DNA of 64,000 nt from CADEER01 sp965216585 (GCA_965216585.1 CBDCGC010000003.1:558001-622000), one strand, 5' to 3'. Numbered from the stretch's first letter, positions 17,813-27,432 are shown. Made by a program: numbers and translations. The notes: generated by a model from the sequence alone, not told the origin.

Positions 17813-20800
17813 ATGCGCCACTGCCGCCACGTACTCTACGTGATCCTATTCACCGCCGCTCTGGCACTGCCGGCCGCGGCCGAGTTCGTCGCTTTCGAAA
17901 GTGGCCAGGTGAGGCCACTGGCGATGTCGCCGGATGGCTCGCAGCTCTTCGCCGTCAACACGCCGGACAACCACCTCGAGATCTTCGACGTCGTCGCCGG
18001 CAACTTGACGCATTCGGCCTCGGTGCCGGTGGGACTCGAGCCCGTCTCTGTAGCAGCGCGATCGAACACCGAAGTTTGGGTCGTCAACCATCTTTCGGAC
18101 AGCGTCAGCGTGATCGACCTCAGCCTCTCACCACCTCGCGTCGTGCGCACCCTGCTGGTGGGTGACGAACCGCGCGACATCGTCGTCGCGCACACCGCGA
18201 CGGCGGGCGATCGCGTCCTCATCACGACGGCGCGACGTGGCCAGAACTGGGCGAATCACTCGAGCGATGGAGAGCCTCTCAACTCACCCGACGATATGGC
18301 CGTGTTCCGCCAGAACGGCATCGGCCGCGCCCTGGTGTGGCTCTTCGATCCCGACAACCTCGGCAACAATCTGGAAGGCGATCCGCTCGAGGTCGTCAGA
18401 CTCTTTGGTGACTCCCCACGGGCACTGACCGTCAGCAACGATGGCAACAGCGTCTTTGCCGCCGTCTTCCACTCAGGTAATCAGACGACGACGGTTTCCG
18501 AAGGCTCGGTGTGCAATACGAGCACCTTCAACATCAACAACGACATCGTAGAACCGTCCTGCACAATCGAAACACTGGTCCGACCCGGCGGTCTGCCCCT
18601 GCCACACCGCAGCCATCCGGGCGACAACAACGTTCGACCCGAGACCGGGTTGATCGTGAAGTTCAACCAAGGCACCGGCAACTGGGAGGACGAGCTCGGC
18701 CGCGCGTGGGACAGCGAAGTCAAGTTCGATCTGCCCGATCTCGACGTCTTCGAGATCTCCGCGATTGACGGCGCCTTGATCGATTCGCATGCCGGTGTCG
18801 GCACCATCAACTTCAACATGGCAACCAACCCGGTATCCAACAAGGTCTACGTATCCAACACGGAAGCGGTCAACGAAGTCCGCTTTGAGGGTCCCGGGAT
18901 CCACGCCGCCGGGTTCAAGCCGGCGGGTGAACCCGCCACCGTGCAGGGGCATCTGCACGAAGCGCGCATCACCGTCATCGACGGCTCGACGGTGACACCC
19001 CAACACCTCAACCACCACATCGACTACGACGATCTTCCCGCCGGCGCCGGCATCAAAGGCGCCAGCCTGGCGACCCCCACCGACATGGTGGTGACGTCCG
19101 ACGGCAGCACCCTCTACGTCGCCGCATTCGGTTCCGGCAAGGTCGGCATCTTCGACACCGCGCAACTCGAAGCCGGTACGTTCACACCGTCTTCAGCAAG
19201 CCACATCGCCGTCGGCGGCGGCCCCGCCGGACTGGCTCTCGACGAAGCGAACTCACGCCTGTACGTCTTCAACCGCTTCGAGAACTCCATTTCCGTCGTC
19301 GACACGGTTGGCAATCTCGAGGTCGGTACCGTGAGCGTTCACAACCCCGAGCCGGACAACATCATCGACGGCCGGCCGTTCCTCTACGACGCCAACCTCA
19401 CGTCGAGCAACGGCGAAGCGTCGTGCTCTTCGTGCCACGTCTTCGGCGACCTCGACAGCCTCGCCTGGGACCTCGGCAATCCCGACGACGATCAACACAG
19501 CAACCCACTGCCGGTGACCAATCCGGTTCCCGACATCGGCTTCAGCGCTTTTCATCCGATGAAGGGGCCGATGACGACGCAAACACTGCGCGGCATGGCC
19601 AACCACGGCGCCATGCACTGGCGCGGTGATCGCTCGGTCGGCTTCTTCGGCACCGATGCCACCGACGAGGTGTTGTCGTTCAAAAACTTCATCGTCGCAT
19701 TCGAAGGACTGGTCGGCCGCGCGAGCGCCATCAGCGAAGCCGAGATGGATCTCTTCACCGACTTCATCCTCGACGTCTTCCTGCCGCCCAACCCGATCCG
19801 CTCTCTCGACAACACCCTGCACTCGACTTCGATCAGCGAAGCCGCGGTACTCAACCTCTACAACGTTCCAGCAACCGACTCGGGCGTCGCCACGTGCAAC
19901 GAGTGCCACGAGCTCAACCCTGCAGCCGGGCTCTTCGGCACCGACAAGGGTCGCAGCTTCGAGAACGAGACGCAGCACTTCAAGATCGCTCACATGCGTA
20001 ACATCTACCAGAAGATCGGCATGTTCGGCATGGTGCGCGTCCCCTTCCTCAGCGTCGGCGACAACGGCCACAAGGGCGATCAGATCCGCGGCTTCGGCGT
20101 GCTGCACGACGGCAGCATCGACACCGTGTTCCGTTTCCTCGGAGCCGACGTCTTCACACTCTCGAACCAACAGCAACGCGACCTCGAGGCTCTGGCGCTG
20201 CAGTTCCCGAGCAATCTGGCACCCATCGTCGGTCAACAGATCACCCTCAACAGCACCAACGCCGGCACGGTCGGCCCGCGCATCGATCTGATGATCGCGC
20301 GCGCCAAGACCTGCTTCGACGTCCTCGACACACCCGGTACGACCGAGTGTGAGGTCATCGTCAAAGGATCGGAAGGCAGCGAAGACCGCGGCTGGTTCGG
20401 CGAGCTGCAGGGACCATGCGGCCCCGCGCAGACAATCCTGTTCCGCAGTGACCGTGCCGGAGACCCGCTCATGACCGACGCGCAAATCCGCGCCATCGCC
20501 GCCGCCGGCAACGAGCTGACCTACACTTGCGTGCCGCCGGGAACCGGTCAGCGCAGTGGTATCGACCGCGATCAGGACGGCGCGCTCGACCAGGACGAGG
20601 AAGACGCCGGCAGCGACCCGGCTGATCCGGCGTCCGTACCCGCCGGCACCTCTGAGACGGTGATCTCCTCGAAGAAGATTCTCATCAGGGACCGCCTCGA
20701 CGACGACGAATCGAAACGCAAGATCGTCTTGCTCTCCAAGGACGCCGGGGTGACGCCGCCGGCGCCCTCCTCGGCCGACGATCCGCGCTGCAACGGCTCA

Positions 20801-21193
20801 CCTCTGGGCACGGTCAAGGCCTCGGTCACCATCGCCAGCGCCGCCTCGGGTCAATCACACACCACACCGCTACCCTGCGAGAACTGGAAGATGCTGGGCA
20901 GATCCAGCAACCCCAAAGGTTTCCGCTACAAGGACAAGGAGCTCGACGACGGTACGGCCAAAGTCGTCGTCTGGAAGCAGGGCAAGCTGCGCCTGGTTCT
21001 GAAGGGGAAAGGTGTGACCAATCTCGACTACGACCTGACTACCGGCTTGTCGCAGGCCACGGTCGACGTCTCCTTCGACAGTAACGGCGACCTGTGGTGC
21101 ATGGCCTGTCCTCCGTTCAACGGCAAGGACGGCAGCGACGGGAAGAAGTTCCTCGGCAAGAACTGCGCCGCTCCCCTCGCGTGCGGACCCTGA
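17813..21193 (+). CDS. Secreted beta-propeller / dihaem cytochrome c (CCP/MauG-like) multidomain protein
   Basis: The 1,126-residue exported protein starts with a signal peptide (RHVLYVILFTAALALPAAAE). Residues ~30-530 are YVTN/YncE-like propeller repeats (PLAMSPDGSQLFAVNTPDNH, VWVVNHLSDSVSVIDLS, TPTDMVVTSDGSTLYVAAFG, LYVFNRFENSISVVDTVG). Two c-type haem motifs follow: CSSCH at 538-542 and CNECH at 695-699, with MKGPMTTQTLRGMANHGAMH and WRGDRSVGFFGTDATDEVLS between them, as in dihaem peroxidase-like proteins. Near residue ~920 is a calcium-type DRDQDGALDQDEEDAGSDPA stretch, then a ~200-residue C-terminal module (KKILIRDRLDDDESKRKIVL ... GKLRLVLKGKG ... WCMACPP) I cannot assign. It probably works in periplasmic or extracellular electron transfer or oxidation. 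A hairpin follows the gene. AGGGG precedes ATG 17813; ATG 17798 is an alternative. Confidence 0.85.
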   Translation: MRHCRHVLYVILFTAALALPAAAEFVAFESGQVRPLAMSPDGSQLFAVNTPDNHLEIFDVVAGNLTHSASVPVGLEPVSVAARSNTEVWVVNHLSDSVSVIDLSLSPPRVVRTLLVGDEPRDIVVAHTATAGDRVLITTARRGQNWANHSSDGEPLNSPDDMAVFRQNGIGRALVWLFDPDNLGNNLEGDPLEVVRLFGDSPRALTVSNDGNSVFAAVFHSGNQTTTVSEGSVCNTSTFNINNDIVEPSCTIETLVRPGGLPLPHRSHPGDNNVRPETGLIVKFNQGTGNWEDELGRAWDSEVKFDLPDLDVFEISAIDGALIDSHAGVGTINFNMATNPVSNKVYVSNTEAVNEVRFEGPGIHAAGFKPAGEPATVQGHLHEARITVIDGSTVTPQHLNHHIDYDDLPAGAGIKGASLATPTDMVVTSDGSTLYVAAFGSGKVGIFDTAQLEAGTFTPSSASHIAVGGGPAGLALDEANSRLYVFNRFENSISVVDTVGNLEVGTVSVHNPEPDNIIDGRPFLYDANLTSSNGEASCSSCHVFGDLDSLAWDLGNPDDDQHSNPLPVTNPVPDIGFSAFHPMKGPMTTQTLRGMANHGAMHWRGDRSVGFFGTDATDEVLSFKNFIVAFEGLVGRASAISEAEMDLFTDFILDVFLPPNPIRSLDNTLHSTSISEAAVLNLYNVPATDSGVATCNECHELNPAAGLFGTDKGRSFENETQHFKIAHMRNIYQKIGMFGMVRVPFLSVGDNGHKGDQIRGFGVLHDGSIDTVFRFLGADVFTLSNQQQRDLEALALQFPSNLAPIVGQQITLNSTNAGTVGPRIDLMIARAKTCFDVLDTPGTTECEVIVKGSEGSEDRGWFGELQGPCGPAQTILFRSDRAGDPLMTDAQIRAIAAAGNELTYTCVPPGTGQRSGIDRDQDGALDQDEEDAGSDPADPASVPAGTSETVISSKKILIRDRLDDDESKRKIVLLSKDAGVTPPAPSSADDPRCNGSPLGTVKASVTIASAASGQSHTTPLPCENWKMLGRSSNPKGFRYKDKELDDGTAKVVVWKQGKLRLVLKGKGVTNLDYDLTTGLSQATVDVSFDSNGDLWCMACPPFNGKDGSDGKKFLGKNCAAPLACGP

Positions 21194-21205
21194 TCACGGC
21201 CCAAC

Positions 21206-21245
21206 GCGGTGGGGAGCCGGTCGTCACCGACCGGCTCCCCACCGC
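21206..21245. terminator. Perfect 18-bp-arm hairpin after the dihaem protein gene
   Basis: GCGGTGGGGAGCCGGTCG (21206-21223) is exactly complementary to CGACCGGCTCCCCACCGC (21228-21245) around a 4-nt loop (TCAC), 13 bp after the stop codon. There is no U-tract, so it is either a Rho-independent-like stem without T-run or an mRNA 3'-end protector. Confidence 0.75.
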
Positions 21246-21263
21246 GCCCTCGCCCGGGCGTTC

Positions 21264-22183
<920 letters not shown>

Positions 22184-22187
<4 letters not shown>

Positions 22188-22951
22188 GCCTTTCGATGGC
22201 CCATGCGGCAGCGGTATGGCGGCGCAACGCCGCCATGTACGCGCGCACGTGGATGTTCAACCTACTGCCCAACTTTTTCGAACCGGTGCTCTACCTCGTC
22301 GCCATCGGCGTCGGTGTCGGTGCCTACGTAGCCGAGATGCGCGGCATGCCCTACGCATCGTTTCTCGCTCCGGGCCTGGTCTGCGTCGCAGCAATGAACG
22401 GCGCCAGCTTCGAGTGCACATACAACGTCTACGTCCGCCTCACCTTCGACAAAGCCTACGACGCGATGCTGACGACGCCGATCGGGCCCGACGAGGTTCT
22501 GATCGGCGAGGTGCTGTGGGCGATGACGCGCTCGGCCATCTACGGCGGCTGCTTCTTTCTCGTGCTGATCCTCTTCGGTCTCGCGCCTCTGCCGCACGCC
22601 CTGCTCGCCCTGGTCGCGATCCCTCTCTCCGGCCTGCTCTTCGCCGCCCTCGGCCTCGCCTTCACCCTGCGCGTGCCGTCGATCGACCTGTTTTCGTTCT
22701 ACTTCACCCTCTTCCTCACGCCGCTCTTCCTCTTCTCCGACGTCTTCTTTCCGCTCGAGGAACGCCTCTCCGGCGTGTGGCTGTGGATCGCCGAGCTGCT
22801 GCCCCTGCTGCACCCCGTACGCATCGCCCGCATGGCCTTTCGCGGCGAACTCAGTCCCGTGTTGCTCTGGGACGTCTTCTACATCCTCGCCCTGGCCACC
22901 GCCCTGCTCGTCTGGACCCGCGCCGCCGTACGCGCCCGCCTGATGAGCTGA
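22184..22951 (+). CDS. ABC-2 type exporter, permease subunit (NodJ-like)
   Basis: The 255-residue integral membrane protein has six hydrophobic segments in ABC-2 layout, including FFEPVLYLVAIGVGVGAYVA, ASFLAPGLVCVAAMNGASFE and FSFYFTLFLTPLFLFSDVFF, with FPLEERLSGVWLWIAELLPL before the last segments. This order and the FFPLE motif match NodJ/DrrB-type permeases. It forms the exporter with the ATPase upstream (4-bp ATGA overlap). The substrate is likely a lipid, glycan or drug-like molecule, but this cannot be decided here. Confidence 0.92.
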
Positions 22952-22965
22952 GATACGCTCCGCCT

Positions 22966-23172
22966 ATGGCTCGTCAGGATGGTAAAACCCTCTCGGTCCT
23001 GGCCGACCTCTCTCACGTTCCCCATGACCAAAGCCGACGCCTGACGGATGATCCGGTCTCGTGTAGCGACTGGGTGGAATCAACGCATCCTAATGAGCAA
23101 CTTGTCCGTTTCTCAGCAGTGGGAGACCTCTTGACGCGCATCAAACCTGGCAGTACCCTTCGTCCAGACTAA
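22966..23172 (+). CDS. Doubtful 68-codon open frame
   Basis: ATG 22966 to TAA gives 68 residues (MARQDGKTLSVLADLSHVPH and onward) without recognisable family, membrane helix or good ribosome binding site. It lies in a 286-bp gap between the exporter permease and the 3' end of the NYN gene. I see nothing else in that gap. It may be spurious, and is listed only because it is the sole candidate there. Confidence 0.15.
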   Translation: MARQDGKTLSVLADLSHVPHDQSRRLTDDPVSCSDWVESTHPNEQLVRFSAVGDLLTRIKPGSTLRPD

Positions 23173-23237
23173 CGATGAGCCGGTTCGGCTGGGGGTTTCG
23201 TCCCGCAGAGGTGCCGGTTCCTTTTCTTCGCAGCCTT

Positions 23238-23750
23238 CTATTCTGGAGGCTGTTTCCTTTTGTACTCCAATCGTTTCCTCAGATCGCTCAGTGCGACGAG
23301 TTCATGCGGAGCAGCCTTGCGCAGCAATACGGACGTCTGTTTCCGATCCACTGGACTGATTACCGCTCTCAGCTCCCCCTGCTCTCGCAGGTACTTCGCC
23401 AGACAGGCGAAGTCTCCATCACTCGAAACGATCACGGCCTGTTCGTAGTCGTCGAAGTCGATCATGGCTTGCGAGACCAGCTCGGCATCGACGTTGCCCT
23501 TCACCTTCCCATCGCCGTGCCGGAGAACCTCCTTGAAGATGAGCACGAAGCCATCCTTCTGGAGAGAGCGATAGAGGCTGCTTTGCTCAGGCATATAGCC
23601 CATGAACATGTAGGCAGTTCCGACACCGTACTTCTCTCGCAAGTAGCGACGGAAGCGCCCGTAGTCCAACTTCCATCCCAACCGATCAGTGGTTCCTCGG
23701 TAGAGGTTCTGTGAATCGACGAAGGCGTAGTTGGTTTCGGGTTTCCGCAT
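23238..23750 (-). CDS. NYN-domain (LabA/DUF88-like) predicted ribonuclease
   Basis: The 170-residue protein is a NYN domain, a PIN-like nuclease fold with a metal site of acidic residues: D in YAFVDSQNLYRG, the central KVKGNVDAELVSQAMID, and VIVSSDGDFACLAKYLREQ. Bacterial members (LabA/DUF88) are predicted single-strand RNases, and many occur in accessory loci. The gene lies 40 bp downstream of the ATPase gene on the same strand, so the two probably form a cassette run from the palindromic promoter at 24992-25027. The basic C-terminus (RKRLEYKRKQPPE) may aid nucleic acid binding. Target unknown. Confidence 0.85.
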   Translation of the reverse strand: MRKPETNYAFVDSQNLYRGTTDRLGWKLDYGRFRRYLREKYGVGTAYMFMGYMPEQSSLYRSLQKDGFVLIFKEVLRHGDGKVKGNVDAELVSQAMIDFDDYEQAVIVSSDGDFACLAKYLREQGELRAVISPVDRKQTSVLLRKAAPHELVALSDLRKRLEYKRKQPPE

Positions 23751-23790
23751 CGGGTCTCATTCTCCAAAGTGCACCACGGCCCAGCCTCCT

Positions 23791-24984
23791 CTACGCCCAC
23801 TGCCGCCACGAGTAGACAGCCGTACCGTGGCGGACCTGACTGGTATCGCCGCCGTACACCAGCGCCGATTGTGATGGCTTTCCGGCAATGCGTTGCCAGT
23901 ATCGCAGACCACGGAAGAAATCGTCGACTACGGTCCGGCCGGATTTGATCTCCACCGGGATCAGCTTCTCCCCGCAATCGACGATCAGATCGATCTCGTT
24001 GCCACGGTGGTCACGCCAAAAATACAGATCCGGCAAGCGGCCGCGGTTGTAGTAGTTCTTCAACAGCTCGACGATGGTGAAGTTCTCGAAAACGGCGCCG
24101 CGCATCGAATGCGTGTGCAACTCCGCCGCTGACCGAATGCGCAGAAGGAAACAGAGAAGACCCGTATCGATGAAGTAGAGCTTCGGGCTCTTGACCAGAC
24201 GCTTGTTGAAGTTCTTGAAGTGCGGGCGAAGTAGAAACACCGCGAAGCTAGCTTCCAGAACCGACAACCAGCGGCGTGCCGTATCGCGGCTGATCGCACA
24301 GTCGTTGGCCAGCGAGTTGAGTGAGAGCAACTGCCCAGCCCGTCCGGCACATAGGCGAACGAAGCGCCCAAAAGTCTCCAACTCGCCCACCTGGGTAACC
24401 TCGCGCACGTCCCGTTCCAGGTAGGTTTGAAAATACCCCGCCAGCCACTGCTGAGGATCCAAATTCTGATCGTGAATTCGCGGATAACCACCGCGCAACA
24501 TGACTTCGAAAAGGTCACCACCCGTCGGTTTCGTTCGCGGACGCGTTGCACCGATGCCCTCGGGGTCGAACGGAGACCGACGCGAAAGCTCGCTCTGCGT
24601 CAAGGGGAGCAGATAGCTGAGAGCAGCCCGGCCGGCCAGGCTCTGTGAAACGCGGTCGAGCAGTAGAAAGTTCTGTGAACCGCTCAGGACGAAACGCCCC
24701 GGCTCGGGACGCTCGTCACTGAGCACCTGGATGTACGAGAAAAGATCGGGCGCGCGCTGGACCTCGTCGAGCACCACCGGCCCGGCGTGCTGGGCCAGGA
24801 ATCCGCGCGGATCTTCTCGAGCGAACTCCCGCTCATCGGGAAGCTCGAGCGAAACATAGGCGTGCTTCGGAAAGGTGGCACGAGCAAGCGTGGTCTTGCC
24901 AGACTGGCGCGGCCCAGTCAGCGTCAGCACCGGATAGCTCTTCGCCGCCCTCTTCAACACCCCACCAAGGTGCCGCTGGATCAT
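23791..24984 (-). CDS. P-loop ATPase with DUF4143 (AAA_14-type)
   Basis: The 397-residue protein joins an N-terminal AAA_14 P-loop ATPase (Walker A LTGPRQSGKTTLARATFP, Walker B GPVVLDEVQRAPDLFSYIQV, sensor FVLSGSQNFLLL) with a C-terminal DUF4143 domain, which contains a degenerate winged helix (LNSLANDCAISRDTARRWLS) and a PD-(D/E)XK-like end (FWRDHRGNEIDLIVDCGEKL followed by IPVEIKSG). The E-ID-IV-D...EIK residues look like an intact nuclease motif. Such proteins are very common and of uncertain role; they are prone to gain and loss. The start MIQRHL is typical of the family. The ATG falls about where a transcript from the promoter inside the palindrome would start. Confidence 0.9.
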   Translation of the reverse strand: MIQRHLGGVLKRAAKSYPVLTLTGPRQSGKTTLARATFPKHAYVSLELPDEREFAREDPRGFLAQHAGPVVLDEVQRAPDLFSYIQVLSDERPEPGRFVLSGSQNFLLLDRVSQSLAGRAALSYLLPLTQSELSRRSPFDPEGIGATRPRTKPTGGDLFEVMLRGGYPRIHDQNLDPQQWLAGYFQTYLERDVREVTQVGELETFGRFVRLCAGRAGQLLSLNSLANDCAISRDTARRWLSVLEASFAVFLLRPHFKNFNKRLVKSPKLYFIDTGLLCFLLRIRSAAELHTHSMRGAVFENFTIVELLKNYYNRGRLPDLYFWRDHRGNEIDLIVDCGEKLIPVEIKSGRTVVDDFFRGLRYWQRIAGKPSQSALVYGGDTSQVRHGTAVYSWRQWA

Positions 24985-24991
24985 CCAACGA

Positions 24992-25020
24992 AGTGTACAG
25001 ATTGACGATTGAATCGTCAA
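24992..25020 (-). promoter_or_regulatory. Sigma-70 type promoter of the ATPase-NYN cassette, implying a leaderless mRNA
   Basis: On the minus strand TTGACG (25020-25015) and TACACT (24997-24992) are separated by 17 bp. A start about 7 nt after the -10 box falls at 24984-24986, the ATG itself. There is no Shine-Dalgarno sequence. The element lies almost entirely within the 33-bp palindrome. Confidence 0.6.
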
Positions 25021-25027
25021 TCTGTAC
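24995..25027. promoter_or_regulatory. Perfect 33-bp palindrome (operator candidate)
   Basis: Arms GTACAGATTGACGATT (24995-25010) and AATCGTCAATCTGTAC (25012-25027) are exact complements around a single G. It overlaps both promoter boxes of the ATPase gene, so a dimeric protein bound here would block transcription. It also lies 22 bp after the ilvB stop and could fold in read-through RNA, but has no T-run. Confidence 0.85.
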
Positions 25028-25048
25028 GCACCCCCTAACTGCTCGCTA

Positions 25049-26902
25049 TCAGAAGTAGCCCGTCGGGCCTTGCTTTGGATCCTCACCGTCGTCCGGCACT
25101 TCCTCGCGACCGGGAATGTACTTGCCGGTGATCATCTCCTTGTAGCTCTGGCCTGGGCCGATCATCGGATAGACGTGCGCCGTCGTGTCGACCATCACCT
25201 CGAGAAAGGCGGGGCCATCGAAGTCGACGAAGGCCTTCAAGGCAGCGCGAACTTCCTTGTTCTGCGTCACGCGCTTGGCAAAGCCAAAACCGTCTGCCTC
25301 CACTGCTTTGACGAAGTCCTTCTTGTGGAGGGTCTTGTCGGTGCCCGAGTAGCGGTTGGCGTAGAAGAGATCTTGCCACTGGCGCACCATTCCGTCGCCC
25401 ATGTTGTTGAGCAGCAAGACCTTGACGGGGATGTCGTAGGTGGTCAGCGTCTCGAGCTCGCCAAGGTTCATGCGAATGCTGCCGTCACCATCGACGTCGA
25501 CCACCAGCAGATCCGGGTTGGCGAGCTGCGCGCCGATCGCCGCCGGCAAGCCAAATCCCATCGTTCCCATGCTGCCGGAGGTGAGGAACAGACGCGGCTT
25601 CTTGAAGTCGATGTACTGGGCCGCCCACATCTGGTGTTGGCCGACGCCGGTGGAAACACACGCTTCGCCGCCGGTCAGCTCGTTGAGCGTCGACAAGACG
25701 TACTCCGCCTGGACCGCGTCCGACTTGCGGTTGTAGTTCAGCGCGTGTTTTTTCTTCAGCCGGCGGACGCGATCGTTCCACTCGTCAAAGCTCGTCTTGA
25801 TGCGTTCGCCACCCTTGAGCAATTGCGTCAACCCGCGTTTCGCATCGGCGACGTGGGACCAGTCGACGTTCTTCACCTTGCCGATTTCCGACGCATCGAT
25901 GTCGAGATGGGCAATCTTGGCATTGGCGGCAAACTCCTTGACCACACCAGCGACTCGATCGTCGAAACGCGAACCGACCGCGAAGAGAAAATCGCAGTCC
26001 TCGACCGCGTAGTTGGCAAAGGCAGTGCCGTGCATCCCCAACATCTGCAGCGAAAGGTCGTCGGTCGTGTCGAACCCGCCGATTCCCATCAGCGTCGTCA
26101 CCACCGGAATCTGAAAGCGCTTGGCAAAGCGGGCCAAGGCCGGTGCCGCTTCGCCGTTGATGACACCGCCGCCAGCGTAGATGAGAGGGCGCTTGCTCGC
26201 CGACAACAGACCGTAGAACTCGCCGACCTCGCCTTTGGATAGACGCGAGCGCCCGACTTGCAAAACGCGCTCGCGGTAGCCGGGCAGCGGCAACAGCCCC
26301 TCTCCTTTGAACATCACCTCGGCGTTTTGCACGTCCTTGGGAACGTCAATGACGACAGGCCCGGGACGGCCGCTGCGCGCGATGTCAAACGCCGACCGCA
26401 TCGTCTCTTCGATCTTCGTCTCGTCCGTGAGCAGAAAGACGTGCTTGGCACAGGGGGACATGATGTTGAAAACCGGCGCCTCCTGAAACGCGTCGGTACC
26501 GATCGCCGCGCGTGGAACCTGGCCACAAATGAGAACGACCGGAATCGAGTCGGCCTGGCAATCGCGAATCGGCGTCACCGAATTGGTGGCGCCAGGCCCC
26601 GAGGTGACGAGGAAAACCCCGACGCGACCGCTCGAGCGGGCATAACCGGCGGCCATGAAGCCGGCGCCCTGCTCAGTCGCCGGCACCACCAGACGCATCT
26701 CGTCATCGGAAGAACGCCCATCATTGTAGCGAAAAATGGCGTCGTATGTAGGCAAAATGGCCCCGCCGCTGTAGCCGAACACAGTATCCACACCCTCGTC
26801 GGCGAGCACCTGGACGATCATCTCCGCGCCCATCATCGTCTCCCCGGCGAGCGGGTGTTTCGATTTCTGCTTCGTACTGGTCGGCTTCATCAACGTCGGC
26901 AT
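25049..26902 (-). CDS. ilvB: Acetolactate synthase, large (catalytic) subunit
   Basis: The 617-residue ThDP-dependent enzyme condenses two pyruvates (or pyruvate and 2-oxobutyrate) in the first step of branched-chain amino acid synthesis. Seen: N-terminal TPP-binding domain with MMGAEMIVQVLADEGVDTVF, GYSGGAILPTYDAI, the catalytic Glu in PATEQGAGFMAAGYARSSG, and GPGATN; central FAD domain (PLIYAGGGVINGEA, GMHGTAFANYAVEDCDFLFA); and C-terminal GDGSIRMNLGELETLTTYDI with the Mg-binding GDGS...N motif. It is somewhat longer than E. coli IlvB/IlvI. No regulatory subunit gene (ilvN/ilvH) or ilvC is adjacent, which is unusual. ATG 26902 follows AAGGAGAG; an upstream in-frame start would add an unconserved leader. 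Confidence 0.95.
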   Translation of the reverse strand: MPTLMKPTSTKQKSKHPLAGETMMGAEMIVQVLADEGVDTVFGYSGGAILPTYDAIFRYNDGRSSDDEMRLVVPATEQGAGFMAAGYARSSGRVGVFLVTSGPGATNSVTPIRDCQADSIPVVLICGQVPRAAIGTDAFQEAPVFNIMSPCAKHVFLLTDETKIEETMRSAFDIARSGRPGPVVIDVPKDVQNAEVMFKGEGLLPLPGYRERVLQVGRSRLSKGEVGEFYGLLSASKRPLIYAGGGVINGEAAPALARFAKRFQIPVVTTLMGIGGFDTTDDLSLQMLGMHGTAFANYAVEDCDFLFAVGSRFDDRVAGVVKEFAANAKIAHLDIDASEIGKVKNVDWSHVADAKRGLTQLLKGGERIKTSFDEWNDRVRRLKKKHALNYNRKSDAVQAEYVLSTLNELTGGEACVSTGVGQHQMWAAQYIDFKKPRLFLTSGSMGTMGFGLPAAIGAQLANPDLLVVDVDGDGSIRMNLGELETLTTYDIPVKVLLLNNMGDGMVRQWQDLFYANRYSGTDKTLHKKDFVKAVEADGFGFAKRVTQNKEVRAALKAFVDFDGPAFLEVMVDTTAHVYPMIGPGQSYKEMITGKYIPGREEVPDDGEDPKQGPTGYF

Positions 26903-27066
26903 CGGTCCCTTGCTCTCCTTCCACCCGCCCCAGAGCACTCCCCGCAGCCCCAAAGCGCCGCCGGAGTATAGACCGAAGTACCTGTTTTTTCGAGCCCTTT
27001 GTCCAAACGATCGTGGCAGACGCGGCCACCTTCGCCGCAACTCGAGCGGCCGCCCTTCTGCGAAGC

Positions 27067-27324
27067 TCAGCGAGGACTCAAAAATGGGCCCGGCGCGACG
27101 GCTTTCTTCAAACCGACGCGCGGGCGGCTGGGGGCGCGACGCGCTCGTACCGCTGCTGCCGACATGGCACGGCCGATGATCGCTTCGTGCAGGACGGCCA
27201 AACCGGTGAGGCCGGCGCCACCCACGACGACCACCCAGAAGAGTGAGCCGTGCAACACGCAGCCCGTACCTACTTCGGCCGATCCGACTCCAGTCATACC
27301 CCTCGCGAGATCAGCAACCGGCAT
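27067..27324 (-). CDS. Possible small membrane protein, uncertain
   Basis: An 85-codon minus-strand frame holds one plausible membrane helix (GSLFWVVVVGGAGLTGLAVL) followed by a basic tail (RARRAPSRPRVGLKK). A TGA stands four codons upstream of its ATG. The GSLFW...GGAGLTG part vaguely recalls DUF2892-type small membrane proteins, but the match is incomplete. It is the only candidate in the 530-bp gap 26903-27432 between ilvB and the glycosyltransferase gene; the rest of that gap shows nothing recognisable. Confidence 0.25.
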   Translation of the reverse strand: MPVADLARGMTGVGSAEVGTGCVLHGSLFWVVVVGGAGLTGLAVLHEAIIGRAMSAAAVRARRAPSRPRVGLKKAVAPGPFLSPR

Positions 27325-27432
27325 ACCAAGTGTTCAGAGCTGCAGAAAACCACACCCGCCGCGCTCCAGGAGTGCAAAACATCACATGCACCTGCGAAGC
27401 TCATCTGCCAACCAGGTGCGATCTCGATCGGC

